Shown here: positions 19,446-28,771 of the stretch, in pieces
Layout of the letters: the number at the start of each line of letters is the position of its first letter
Numbering within the stretch: position 1 is the first letter of the stretch
NCBI GenBank assembly: GCA_003222245.1
Contig: QHVH01000024.1
Location: 1-64,000 of the forward strand
Source of the DNA: Blastocatellia bacterium AA13
GTDB taxonomy: Bacteria > Acidobacteriota > Blastocatellia > UBA7656
DNA: 64,000 nucleotides
Direction: 5' to 3'
Made by a program: the position numbers and the translations under genes
The notes under the pieces: model-generated
The model's database searches: none
The model's input: only the letters and a program-made list of their open reading frames with translations
Told to the model about the DNA's origin: nothing

Positions 19446-20623
19446 TGGATAGCCTTAGCCTAGCCAATCTCAGGCAGCGCCCGCTCCGAACCGCGGTCAG
19501 CATGGCCGGAGTATCACTCGGCGTAGTGCTGGTGACCCTGATGGGCGGGCTTACGCGAGGCATGACTCGCGACGCCGCAAACCGCCAGTCAAACGTCGAT
19601 GCGGAGATACGGTTTCTTCCGGGCGGGCCAATCTCGATTACTACTTCCAATCCCCTCATGTTATCGGCGCGATATGCCGACGCATTACTCCACGGCATTC
19701 AGCCCACCCCGGATAATCCGGCCGTCGAAGCCAGGCCGCCGGTAGCCGGAGTAATGGCGGCGACCCCCGTGGGCCAATATCTTCAAGCCGCCGGAGCCAT
19801 AGGCTTTGAGCTTGTGGACGGCGTCGATTTCCAATCGCTAAAGGACACGAGCAGAATCAGAATCATCAAGGGACACGGACTCGGCGATGGGAGCGACGAA
19901 CAGAGCGCTCACGAAGCAATTGTCGATAAGTATTATGCGGAGAAAAACGTCGGCCTGGACAATCACCCCGTGAGAGTCGGCAGCTCGATCAAAGTGCTGG
20001 ATCAGACCTTCACCGTCGCCGGAATCTACGATCCGCCGATGCTTGCCCGAGTCAAGATACCGCTCAAAACAATGCAGGAGCTGTTTGGCGGCGCTGACAA
20101 CTGCTCCTTTGTAATGATCAAAGTCGAAAAACCTGAGATGATCAAACAGGTGATCGACACGCTGAACGAGTATTATCCAGGCAATAACGTGATTCCTACG
20201 AGCGAGATTCCTGCCTTGTACTCACAAAACCTCTTCGCCGTGGACGTGCTGCTTGATGTCGTGGTGGGTCTCGCTTCGGTGATAAGCACCCTGGTAATCC
20301 TGTTGGGAATGTATACGACGATCACCGAGCGCACTCGCGAGATTGGGATTCTGAAAAGCCTCGGCGCCTCGAAGCGGCTGATTGTCTCCATCATCGAAAG
20401 AGAAGCGGCGCTTATAAGCCTGCTGGGCGTAATTCTCGGATTTGTACTATCGGTAATCGGCAGATATTCTATTCAATCAAGCACTCGATTAATCGTCGAT
20501 CTCGATTTGAAATGGATTTTGATCGCGGCGACGATAGGGATGCTCGGAGGTTTGCTCGGCGCATTTTATCCCGCCGTCAGAGCGGCAAACCTCGATCCGG
20601 TTGAAGCACTGAGCTACGAATGA
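19445..20623 (+). CDS. ABC transporter permease, LolC/E-MacB (FtsX-like) type
   Basis: The 392-residue protein has the classic type VII ABC layout. One N-terminal membrane helix (about residues 15-38, with the preceding LANLRQRPLRTAVSMAG) is followed by a periplasmic domain of about 220 residues. Three C-terminal helices follow (about 262-290, 315-340, 350-378). The coupling-helix segment ITERTREIGILKSLGASKRLI and the terminal PVEALSYE are signature parts of the FtsX-like domain. Such permeases extract substrates from the outer leaflet by mechanotransmission rather than moving them through a channel. The start overlaps the lipoprotein gene stop, and the ATPase gene follows after 36 bases. LolC/E-like lipoprotein release is one option, MacB-like export another. 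Confidence 0.85.
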   Translation: MDSLSLANLRQRPLRTAVSMAGVSLGVVLVTLMGGLTRGMTRDAANRQSNVDAEIRFLPGGPISITTSNPLMLSARYADALLHGIQPTPDNPAVEARPPVAGVMAATPVGQYLQAAGAIGFELVDGVDFQSLKDTSRIRIIKGHGLGDGSDEQSAHEAIVDKYYAEKNVGLDNHPVRVGSSIKVLDQTFTVAGIYDPPMLARVKIPLKTMQELFGGADNCSFVMIKVEKPEMIKQVIDTLNEYYPGNNVIPTSEIPALYSQNLFAVDVLLDVVVGLASVISTLVILLGMYTTITERTREIGILKSLGASKRLIVSIIEREAALISLLGVILGFVLSVIGRYSIQSSTRLIVDLDLKWILIAATIGMLGGLLGAFYPAVRAANLDPVEALSYE

Positions 20624-20659
20624 AAAGCCCGGCTCCATCAAATCAAACCTCTTAATTCT

Positions 20660-21358
20660 ATGCAGGCAATTCTCGAGACCATAGATCTCAAGATGACTTA
20701 TCGCGTGGGCAAGGTAGACGTTCACGCGCTTCGAGGCATCACCCTGACCGTCAATCGCGGAGAGTACATCGCTATAATGGGGCCTTCAGGCTGCGGCAAA
20801 TCAACGTTGTTGCACGTCGCCGGCGGAATGCTCACACCGACTTCGGGAAGATTGATTATCGACGGCGAGGATGTGACGGCGATGACCGACGCTCAACGCA
20901 CCGAGATGCGCCGCCGCAAAATCGGCTTCGTCTTTCAGCGATTCAATCTCTTTCCCACCTTGACCGCGGAAGGCAATCTCAAACTGGCCGAGCGAATCTA
21001 TTCAAAGCACCGCAACGGCGCCGAATCGGAAGCGCGACGGCGCATATTGAAGCTCTTGAAGCTCGAAGAGAAGATGCATCACAAACCGCTCGAACTCTCC
21101 GGAGGCGAGCAGCAGCGAGTCGCGATTGCGCGCGCCGTCGTAAATCAACCTGCCCTGATACTGGCCGACGAGCCGACCGGAAACCTCGACTCCGAGAACT
21201 CCAAGGTCGTCCTCGATATGCTTCGAGGCTTAAACGAGGAGCTCGGGCAGACTATAGTCATGATAACTCACAACCCCGAGGCCGCCGGACGCGCCGACCG
21301 AGTGGTCGAGATGCGAGACGGCCTGATCGTTTCGAACGACGCTTTGGTTCGCGGATAA
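20660..21358 (+). CDS. ABC transporter ATPase, LolD/MacB type
   Basis: The 232-residue nucleotide-binding subunit has Walker [10 protein letters not shown], the Q-loop in [13 protein letters not shown], signature LSGGEQQ, Walker [13 protein letters not shown] and the switch histidine in IVMITHN. The NLDSEN segment after Walker B is typical of the LolD/MacB/FtsE group. It would dimerise and drive the permease encoded just upstream. It is followed five bases later by a small membrane protein gene, so the whole cluster probably reads as one operon. Confidence 0.9.
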   Translation: MQAILETIDLKMTYRVGKVDVHALRGITLTVNRGEYIAIMGPSGCGKSTLLHVAGGMLTPTSGRLIIDGEDVTAMTDAQRTEMRRRKIGFVFQRFNLFPTLTAEGNLKLAERIYSKHRNGAESEARRRILKLLKLEEKMHHKPLELSGGEQQRVAIARAVVNQPALILADEPTGNLDSENSKVVLDMLRGLNEELGQTIVMITHNPEAAGRADRVVEMRDGLIVSNDALVRG

Positions 21359-21363
21359 CGAGT

Positions 21364-21624
21364 ATGAAAATGATCCTGGTGATGCTTAAGAAGACGCTGT
21401 TCTGGTCTTATGAACGAGGCACGTGGCAATATGACGTCCTCTGCGTACTTATTCTCGCCTTCATTTTCTTCATGCCTAATGACCTGTTTCGCTCCAAGAG
21501 CACTAGGTCCGAGCAGGCCGCGGCTATCGCCGAGCCTGTCAGAGTAGACGATCAGCAGCCCAAGCCTGAGCCTCCGGTTCGCTCCGACGCGCGCGAGACC
21601 GGAGTCAGCAACCCGGCGAAGTGA
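21364..21624 (+). CDS. Small single-pass membrane protein of the Lol-like cluster
   Basis: This 86-residue protein begins with an amphipathic positive segment (MKMILVMLKKTLFWSYERG), then one hydrophobic helix (about residues 24-38, VLCVLILAFIFFMP). It ends in a hydrophilic proline- and charge-rich tail of about 45 residues. I recognise no named domain. Placement five bases after the ABC ATPase and just before the LolA-like gene makes it a likely accessory subunit of that system, with the tail on the opposite side of the membrane from the first segment. The function is unknown. Confidence 0.7.
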   Translation: MKMILVMLKKTLFWSYERGTWQYDVLCVLILAFIFFMPNDLFRSKSTRSEQAAAIAEPVRVDDQQPKPEPPVRSDARETGVSNPAK

Positions 21625-21666
21625 TTGGCGACGGATTGTCATCAACGGAAGAATCGGGAATTTACA

Positions 21667-22356
21667 ATGAGACGCATTATTTCGACTATCGCAACTGTTT
21701 GCTTTATGACGGCCGGCTCTATGACGCCGGCTGCGATTGCTCGGGACGAAAAGCTGGATCAAGTGCTCGGCAGGATGCAGGAATCCGCAAAAATGCTTAA
21801 GACGATCAAGGCGCGCATCCAGCAGGACAAGCTGCATACTCAGACGGGCGGCCGGGAGGTCTACAAAGGCAAGCTAATCTTTAAGCGTCTCGGCAGCAAA
21901 CATGACAAGGTCCGCATCGATTATGAGAAAACCGATCACGTCGTTGCGCTGGAAGGCGAAAAAATAACTCTTTATCAGCCCAGGGTAAATCAGGCGTTCA
22001 TCACGTGCCGATCGGCTCTGGTTAGGGACCATCCCGATTTTTCCTTTATCACCGCGCTCTATGCCTCGGTCGGCGAATTGAAGGCGACCTACACTATCTC
22101 CTATGTCCGCGACGACACCTTCGAAGGGGCCGGTATGTCCGTACTCGAGTTGGTTCCGAGAGTCACCTCGGCCGAACGAAAGACCGTGATGTGGGTGAAT
22201 CAACAAAGCTGGATGCCGATCAAATTCGAGGTGACCGAACGCAATGGCGACGTTACTACTCTGATCCTGCGCGACATAGTGAAGAACCAGGTGATCGATG
22301 ATAAACAATTTCATGTGTCGGTGAAGGCGGGTACAAAGGAGCACAAAGAATGCTGA
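21667..22356 (+). CDS. LolA-like periplasmic lipoprotein carrier (putative)
   Basis: The ATG at 21667 is chosen over an upstream TTG because it gives a signal peptide (MRRIIS, hydrophobic core, AIARDE). The mature part (about 205 residues) follows the LolA pattern. It has an N-terminal helix LGRMQESAKMLKTIKARI, then GKLIFKRL, KVRIDYEKTDHVVALEGEKITLYQP and later VMWVNQQSWMPIKFEVTERNGDVTTLILRDI. LolA is an open beta-barrel that carries lipoproteins across the periplasm from the ABC complex to the outer membrane. Standing last in a cluster with a LolCDE-like transporter and a LolB-like lipoprotein supports that role. The alternative is another member of the same fold (DUF4292 or RseB-N type). 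Confidence 0.75.
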   Translation: MRRIISTIATVCFMTAGSMTPAAIARDEKLDQVLGRMQESAKMLKTIKARIQQDKLHTQTGGREVYKGKLIFKRLGSKHDKVRIDYEKTDHVVALEGEKITLYQPRVNQAFITCRSALVRDHPDFSFITALYASVGELKATYTISYVRDDTFEGAGMSVLELVPRVTSAERKTVMWVNQQSWMPIKFEVTERNGDVTTLILRDIVKNQVIDDKQFHVSVKAGTKEHKEC

Positions 22357-22410
22357 GGCTCCGTAGCGCAGCGATCGAGAAGATCACTCTCTCGCTTTAT
22401 TACCGCACGA

Positions 22411-24978
22411 GTGGACGGTTTGGCGGATAACATAGAAACGGCCGGCGATCGACGCGGCGTGCTTCAGCGCGGCGATGATAAACCTCTCGCTATAGAGCAG
22501 GAGGCGGATTCCTATTATCAGGAGCGGCTCGTGAACGCGCGCGAACGCGCGAGCGCGCTTGAGAAGGCTCTCGCGGAAATCGAGCTCGAGCTCGCGGATC
22601 TCAGGACGAACTTCAACAAACAGACCGTCGAGCTGGATGCGATCAAGGTGCATCTGTCGGCGGTTACAACCGGCTTGATTCAGAAGGAGACGCAGCTCAA
22701 TCGGATCACCAGCACGTTCGGCTGGCGATTGCTTACCTGGTACGGACCGATAAAGTACAGGTTCATCCTTCCCGTGTTGAAGCGGCTGAAAAACCCGCTC
22801 CAACTTAAGCCGATCAGAGACACCGAGCGTATTAGCGCACCCGTTGTTGAGCCTGAAGAAAACGGCCCGGACCTGGCTTATCAGGCATGGGCTCGACGGT
22901 GTGAGGCGATTAGATACGATGCGGAGAGAGCGCGCGGCAGGCTCGCCTCGTTGAAGACGCGGGCTGTTATCAGCATCGTAATGCCCGTTTACAATCCCGT
23001 ACGCGAGCACCTTGCGGAAGCGCTCGATTCAGTTCTCGACCAATACTATCCAGATTGGGAGCTTTGCATAGCCGACGATGGTTCGAGCGCGGATTACGTG
23101 AAGGCCATCCTCGATTCCTATGCCGCGCAAGACAGCAGAATCAAAGTCGTGTACCGAACTGAGAACGGCGGTATTTCAGCGGCGTCGAACGACGCTCTCG
23201 CGCTCGCCTCCGGGGAGTTTATTGCGCTGCTCGATCACGACGATGTGATATCCCCAGACGCGCTTCTTCAAGCCGCTATTGTTCTCGATCGAACGGATGC
23301 CGATCTCGTCTATTCGGATGAAGACAAGCTCGATGAAGCGGGCGCGCGCTGCGAGCCTTTCTTTAAGCCGGCATGGTGCCCCGACCTTCTTCTGTCGTGC
23401 AATTACATCACTCACTTCGGTGTATATCGAAAGAGCATCGTCGATCGCATCGGCGGCTTTCGGAGTGGAGTCGAAGGCGGCCAAGATTACGATCTAATCC
23501 TGCGATTTACGGAAGAGTCTCAGAGAATCGCGCAAATACCGGCGGTTCTCTATCACTGGCGCAAGAGTCCGGCCTCGGCCGCGCGAAGCATACACGCGAA
23601 GTCCTACGCCTACGAATCCAGCCGAAGAGCGCTCACGGACGCTCTCGCCAGAAGGAGGATATCAGGCAGCGTCGAGGCCACTGAGAACCTGGGCTTTTAT
23701 CGGGTCAAGCGCTCGATCGTTTCGCCGGGCAAGATCAGCATCATCATTCCGACTCGCGACCGGCTTGCTCTTCTCGAAACGTGCATAAGCAGCATCGAAT
23801 CGAAGACCGAATATCGGGACTACGAAATCATCATTGTCGATAACTGGAGCAAAAACGCCGCGACCCTCGACTACTTGAGCCGGACGCGCCATCGCGTCAT
23901 TCGAGACGAAGGGGTGTTCAACTTTGCCCGCTTGAACAACCTTGCCGCAAAAGCAGCCGCAGGACAGTACCTCGTTCTGCTCAACAACGATACGGAAGTC
24001 ATCTCCGGCGAATGGCTCGGCGCAATGCTCGAACACGCCCAACGTTCCGAAGTCGGCGTGGTTGGGGCGAAGCTGGTTTATCCACAGGGATTGATTCAGC
24101 ACGCGGGGGTGATCCTGGGACTCGGCGGAATCGCCGATCACTCGCAGAGGCTGGTCGAGTATCGCCATGGAACCGGCTACGCGAATTTTCCGAACGTTAT
24201 CAGGAACTACAGCGCCGTCACGGCCGCTTGCATGATGATCCGCCGGGATCTTTACAAAGAAGTAGGCGGCATGAACGAAAAGGACTTGCCGGTCGCCTTC
24301 AATGACGTCGATCTCTGCCTGCGACTGCGCAAGCTCGGATATCTGATCGTATACACTCCGTTTTCCGTTCTCTATCACAAGGAATCGGCCTCGCGCGGAC
24401 TCAGGGTGGACGAGCGCGAGATGGCCTATATGGCGGAATCATGGGGCGCGGAGATCATCGCGGATCCGAACTACAATCCGAACCTTACATTGACCAACAA
24501 TGGATTCAAGGTAGATTTTTCGAAACCGGAGGCGCTCTACTGCACCTACAGCCAGGACCTTGCCGCCGGATTGGTTCCACGAGTTAATGCCGGCGATCGA
24601 ATAGGACAGTACTTTTTCGCGGGCCAGGATAATCTATCCGCGATTGGGGTCAGGTTCGAGTCGAAGAATCAACGGCGCGAGGGCAAACTCATATTCAGGC
24701 TTCGAGCCTCGCACGAATCCGCCGATGATCTAACATCGATCGAGGTAGACGCATCGACCTTGCGAGATGACGGCATATGTACGTTTTCTTTCCAACCGAT
24801 TCCGGACTCGCGCGGACGGATGTTCTACTTTTCCATCGAATTGGCGCACGGCAGCAGCCCGCTGACCCTGCACAGAAGCTCTGTAACAAACGATGCTATA
24901 GGACCTCACTTCCGCAATGAGGCTCCGTCGGATGGAACTCTTACTTTCAAAGTCTACTCTCACGGCCAGTTCAGATAG
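22411..24978 (+). CDS. Two-domain family 2 glycosyltransferase
   Basis: The 855-residue protein starts at GTG. Residues about 28-98 are predicted coiled coil. A first GT-A domain begins near 186 (ISIVMPVYNP) with the DXD-type motif LLDHDD at about 273-278. A second begins near 437 (ISIIIPTRDRLALLE) with LNNDTEV as its metal-site equivalent. About 150 C-terminal residues look like a beta-rich, possibly carbohydrate-binding module. Coiled-coil plus tandem GT2 architecture is typical of bacterial surface polysaccharide or O-antigen polymerising enzymes. It stands alone after the Lol-like cluster, with no other polysaccharide gene, so the glycan is unknown. Confidence 0.85.
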   Translation: MDGLADNIETAGDRRGVLQRGDDKPLAIEQEADSYYQERLVNARERASALEKALAEIELELADLRTNFNKQTVELDAIKVHLSAVTTGLIQKETQLNRITSTFGWRLLTWYGPIKYRFILPVLKRLKNPLQLKPIRDTERISAPVVEPEENGPDLAYQAWARRCEAIRYDAERARGRLASLKTRAVISIVMPVYNPVREHLAEALDSVLDQYYPDWELCIADDGSSADYVKAILDSYAAQDSRIKVVYRTENGGISAASNDALALASGEFIALLDHDDVISPDALLQAAIVLDRTDADLVYSDEDKLDEAGARCEPFFKPAWCPDLLLSCNYITHFGVYRKSIVDRIGGFRSGVEGGQDYDLILRFTEESQRIAQIPAVLYHWRKSPASAARSIHAKSYAYESSRRALTDALARRRISGSVEATENLGFYRVKRSIVSPGKISIIIPTRDRLALLETCISSIESKTEYRDYEIIIVDNWSKNAATLDYLSRTRHRVIRDEGVFNFARLNNLAAKAAAGQYLVLLNNDTEVISGEWLGAMLEHAQRSEVGVVGAKLVYPQGLIQHAGVILGLGGIADHSQRLVEYRHGTGYANFPNVIRNYSAVTAACMMIRRDLYKEVGGMNEKDLPVAFNDVDLCLRLRKLGYLIVYTPFSVLYHKESASRGLRVDEREMAYMAESWGAEIIADPNYNPNLTLTNNGFKVDFSKPEALYCTYSQDLAAGLVPRVNAGDRIGQYFFAGQDNLSAIGVRFESKNQRREGKLIFRLRASHESADDLTSIEVDASTLRDDGICTFSFQPIPDSRGRMFYFSIELAHGSSPLTLHRSSVTNDAIGPHFRNEAPSDGTLTFKVYSHGQFR

Positions 24979-25087
24979 GATGCAGGTTCGCCGCGCCTGT
25001 CATTGCGCCTGCGCTTCGGCGGCGGCATAATCCCGAAGGTCTCTTGGCTCTAATCAACTAGTCCGGACAGCAAAGAAGGAGATACTC

Positions 25088-27064
25088 ATGCGTTATCGAG
25101 TCCGCCCTGCACTATTGGCGCTTTCGATCATCGTTTGCGCGGCGCCTACTTTCGGTCAAACGAAAAAGACTTCGCTCGAAGATATGCTCGCGCGGATTTC
25201 TCGAGTGAACATCGTATCCGAGGCGGCCATATCGCCGGACGGCAAACGGGTCGCGTGGGCAGCTCCTGTGAACGGCTCCAGCACGGCTATCTACGTTGCG
25301 GCGCTGAGCGGACTTGTGCCGGTTCCACGAAGGCTGACGGCCTCGGTCGGCGCGTTCGACGAACACGGCATTGCGTGGTCTCCCGATTCGAAGAAAATTG
25401 CTTATCTTTCGGATCAAGCCAGACACGGCCAGCTCGAGCTCTACGTCGTTTCAGTATCGGGCGGGGCGTCGCGCCGGCTCACCAACCTCACTGGGTTCCT
25501 GGCTGATCCGCGATGGTCCCCGGACGGACGCGAGGTTGCGATCCTCTTCACCGAAAATGCGCCGCGTGCCGCGGGGCCGCTTCAGCCCGCCACCATCGAG
25601 CACGGCGTCATCGAAGACCGTATCTACGAGCAGAGGCTTACGACTGTCGAAGCGGCTACAGGAAAAGTGAAGCAGCTCTCACCCGCCGATTTATATGTCT
25701 ACGAATACGACTGGTCGCCGGACAGCAAGCGCTTCGCCGCCATCGCGGCCCCCGGAGACGGTGACAACAACTGGTTCATCGCGCAGTTGTACACGATATC
25801 GGCGACGGATGGTGAAACGAAATCGATCGTCAAACCCGATCTTCAGATAGCGGTTCCGCGATGGTCGCCTGACGGGAACAACATTGCCTTCATTCAAGGG
25901 TTGATGAGCGACGCATTTGTAAACGGCGGCGACATCTTTACCGTCTCGGCCGGCGGCGACAGGCCGCGGAACATCACGCCTGGCATGAAAGCTTCGGCGA
26001 CCTGGCTCGATTGGTCCTCAAATCAGATTCTCTTTACAGCGCACGTAGACGGCCAGAGCGCTATTGCTACCGTTGATCCCGCGAAATCCGATGTGAACAT
26101 CAAGTGGACAGGAGGCGAAACAATCGCCGGAGAAGGCGGCGCCTTCAACATCTCCCTCTCGCATGATCGGAAACAGAGCTCGATCGTTCGTCACTCCTTT
26201 AATCAGGCTCCCGAGGTCTGGGCGGGCTCAATCGGCGATTGGAAACAGATCACTCATCTGAACAAGAGCGCTCAACCAGCCTGGGGAGAGGCCAAGAGTG
26301 TTCGGTGGACCAACAATGGCTTCAACGTTCAGGGATGGCTGATGTATCCACGCAACTACGACGCGTCGCGGCGCTATCCGATGATAGTAGTTGTTCACGG
26401 AGGGCCTTCGTCGGCGGTGAGACCGGCCTGGCCCGGAACGTTTTTCAACTCCACCTGCTTCTCCAACGAAGGCTATTTCGTATTCATGCCAAACCCGCGA
26501 GGAAGCTACGGCCAGGGCGAAGCATTCACGCGCGCAAACGTGAAGGACTTTGGCTATGGCGATCTGAAAGACATCCTGGCTGGCGTCGACCTCGTCGTGA
26601 AGACGCTGCCGGTTGATAACGACCGCATCGGCATCACCGGATGGAGCTACGGCGGATTCATGACGATGTGGACCGTGACCCAGACTAATCGGTTCAAAGC
26701 CGCGGTCGCGGGCGCGGGAATCGCCAACTGGCAAAGCTACTACGGCGAGAACGGAATCGATCAATGGATGATCCCCTTCTTCGGAGCATCCGTTTACGAC
26801 GATCCCGCCGTCTACGCGAAGAGCGCGCCGATTACATACATAAAGAAGGTCAAAACGCCGACGCTTGTAGTTGTAGGCGATCGCGACATCGAATGTCCGA
26901 CGCCTCAATCCTACGAATTCTGGCACGCGCTCAAGACTCTTGGTGTAAAGACCCAACTCGTCGTCTATGAAAATGAAGGACACCGCATAGGCAAGCCGGA
27001 GCATCGCCTTGATCTAATTAAGCGATCCGTTGCGTGGTTCAATGAACATCTCGGAAGAGAGTAG
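25088..27064 (+). CDS. Exported S9 family peptidase
   Basis: This 658-residue prolyl-oligopeptidase-clan enzyme has a signal peptide (MRYRVRP, hydrophobic core, TFGQ) and a strong ribosome binding site (AAGGAG). The beta-propeller spans about residues 30-390 with repeated 'SPDGK' and 'WSPDSK' blades. The alpha/beta hydrolase follows. The nucleophile is in GITGWSYGG, the acid in VVGDRDIECP and the histidine in NEGHRIGK. Compared with the S9 enzyme at 7.1-9.2 kb it is shorter and clearly divergent, so they are old paralogues. It opens a run of five exported hydrolase-type genes in one direction, consistent with peptide and ester scavenging. Confidence 0.92.
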   Translation: MRYRVRPALLALSIIVCAAPTFGQTKKTSLEDMLARISRVNIVSEAAISPDGKRVAWAAPVNGSSTAIYVAALSGLVPVPRRLTASVGAFDEHGIAWSPDSKKIAYLSDQARHGQLELYVVSVSGGASRRLTNLTGFLADPRWSPDGREVAILFTENAPRAAGPLQPATIEHGVIEDRIYEQRLTTVEAATGKVKQLSPADLYVYEYDWSPDSKRFAAIAAPGDGDNNWFIAQLYTISATDGETKSIVKPDLQIAVPRWSPDGNNIAFIQGLMSDAFVNGGDIFTVSAGGDRPRNITPGMKASATWLDWSSNQILFTAHVDGQSAIATVDPAKSDVNIKWTGGETIAGEGGAFNISLSHDRKQSSIVRHSFNQAPEVWAGSIGDWKQITHLNKSAQPAWGEAKSVRWTNNGFNVQGWLMYPRNYDASRRYPMIVVVHGGPSSAVRPAWPGTFFNSTCFSNEGYFVFMPNPRGSYGQGEAFTRANVKDFGYGDLKDILAGVDLVVKTLPVDNDRIGITGWSYGGFMTMWTVTQTNRFKAAVAGAGIANWQSYYGENGIDQWMIPFFGASVYDDPAVYAKSAPITYIKKVKTPTLVVVGDRDIECPTPQSYEFWHALKTLGVKTQLVVYENEGHRIGKPEHRLDLIKRSVAWFNEHLGRE

Positions 27065-27088
27065 CCGATTCAAACAGGAGACGGATAG

Positions 27089-28642
27089 ATGCGAACATTT
27101 CAGAAGCGCCTGCTGTTCGTAGCGGCTTCACTGTTTCTGGCGATACCGACATCGCCGATCAATCACGCGGCGGCAGGACGACTCATCTTTAGAGTCACGC
27201 TCGCGCCGTCGGTAGCGCGCGGCGCCGTCTCCGGCCGCCTGCTCGTCTTGATGGTTGAGGCGCAACGCGATCTCCAGCAAATCAACGTGGGCTTCGTTCC
27301 CGGCAGCACCTGGATCACGGGCATGGAGATCGAGAGCTTTTCACCGGGCAGCACGATCGAGATCGATCCCGACCGCCTCGCGTTTCCGCATCCTTTCTCT
27401 CAGGCGAAACATGGAACCTATCAGTTTATGGCGCTGCTCGATCCCGATCATACCTACGCGTACCACGGACTTGATGGAGGAGACCTGACGAGCCGCGTCG
27501 CCAAGATCGAGAATATGAACCCCGCGGACACCCCTCCGGTTCAGCTCACGATCGATCGCATAACACCTGGTCGGCCGAAGCCTCAGGACACCGAATCGAC
27601 GAAGCTCGTTGAGATGCAAAGCGGTCTGCTCACGGCTTTCTGGGGCCGGCCGATAACGATACGCGCCGGTGTTGTCCTTCCGCCGAGCTATTCAAAGGAC
27701 ACAAAACGAAAATATCCAACCGTCTATCTCGTTCACGGCTTTGGCGGCGACCATACCTCCGCATGGGGGCAAGCGACCGGACTCACCAAAGCGATGGCCG
27801 AAGGCAAGCAGGGCGAGATGATTCATGTGTTTCTTGACGGCTCTTTTCCAACCGGTCATCACGAGTTCGCCGATTCGGTCAATAATGGGCCGTGGGCACG
27901 AGCCCTGACGGAAGAATTCATTCCTTACCTCGAGAAGACGTTTCGCGCGGTTCCGAAACCGTATGCGCGATTTCTCACCGGTCATTCGTCGGGAGGCTGG
28001 AGCACGCTGTGGCTTCAAGTCGCCTACCCGGACTTTTTCGGAGGCACGTGGTCAACCGCGCCCGACCCTGTCGATCTGCGCTGCTTCACCGGTATCGATG
28101 CAAGTTCGGGCTCGACCGACAACGCCTATCGCTCCCGCGACGGCAAACCGAAGAACCTCGTGCGAATGGGCGGAAAGGAGATCGCTTCGATAGAAGAGTT
28201 CGTCCGCCAGGAGGAAGTCACCGGTGAGTATGGCGGTCAGTTCGCCTCGTTCGAATGGGTCTGGAGCCCGCGAGGACAGGGCGGCCGTCCAATGAGGCTC
28301 TTCAACCGCGAGACTGGAGAGTTGAATCAGGAAGTGCTTCGAGCGTGGCAGAAGTATGACATCAGGCTCATTCTCGAAAAGAATTGGGCGGTGTTGGGCC
28401 CAAAGCTAAAGGGCAAGATAAACGTCATCTGCGGGAGCGCCGACACGTTTCATCTCAATGAAGCGGTGACGTTGTTGTGCGATTTCTTTAAGCAGAAGGG
28501 CAGCGACGCCGTGTGTGAATTGGTCCCGGGCCGCGATCACGGAAACCTGTATCAGCCATTTGAGACGTATCCCGAAGGGCTCTCATCGCGGATCCACAAA
28601 GAAATGTATGCGAAGTTCGAGAAGATAGCGGCTAAGAACTAA
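27089..28642 (+). CDS. Exported esterase-like alpha/beta hydrolase
   Basis: The 517-residue protein begins with a signal peptide ending near residue 28 (NHAAAG). Residues about 30-185 form an all-beta N-terminal domain without catalytic motifs. The rest is an esterase-D/Fes-type alpha/beta hydrolase. It has the oxyanion segment YLVHGFGGDHTSAW, the nucleophile elbow LTGHSSGGWS, and the probable histidine in GRDHGNLYQPF. The N-terminal module recalls those of exported enterochelin-esterase-like and feruloyl-esterase-like enzymes. The substrate is unknown. The gap to the S9 peptidase gene is 24 bases with CAGGAG before the ATG, so they are probably co-transcribed. Confidence 0.8.
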   Translation: MRTFQKRLLFVAASLFLAIPTSPINHAAAGRLIFRVTLAPSVARGAVSGRLLVLMVEAQRDLQQINVGFVPGSTWITGMEIESFSPGSTIEIDPDRLAFPHPFSQAKHGTYQFMALLDPDHTYAYHGLDGGDLTSRVAKIENMNPADTPPVQLTIDRITPGRPKPQDTESTKLVEMQSGLLTAFWGRPITIRAGVVLPPSYSKDTKRKYPTVYLVHGFGGDHTSAWGQATGLTKAMAEGKQGEMIHVFLDGSFPTGHHEFADSVNNGPWARALTEEFIPYLEKTFRAVPKPYARFLTGHSSGGWSTLWLQVAYPDFFGGTWSTAPDPVDLRCFTGIDASSGSTDNAYRSRDGKPKNLVRMGGKEIASIEEFVRQEEVTGEYGGQFASFEWVWSPRGQGGRPMRLFNRETGELNQEVLRAWQKYDIRLILEKNWAVLGPKLKGKINVICGSADTFHLNEAVTLLCDFFKQKGSDAVCELVPGRDHGNLYQPFETYPEGLSSRIHKEMYAKFEKIAAKN

Positions 28643-28771
28643 CCGCCATGCAAGCTCCGCAACCTGTATGGGGGGCGCCGCGCGGCGGCTCCTGTTGAAG
28701 GATCCTACGCTCTTGGATTTCTTGACTCCAGGAGTCATTTACCGGACTTCCAAAGCACCGGGATTTCAACT

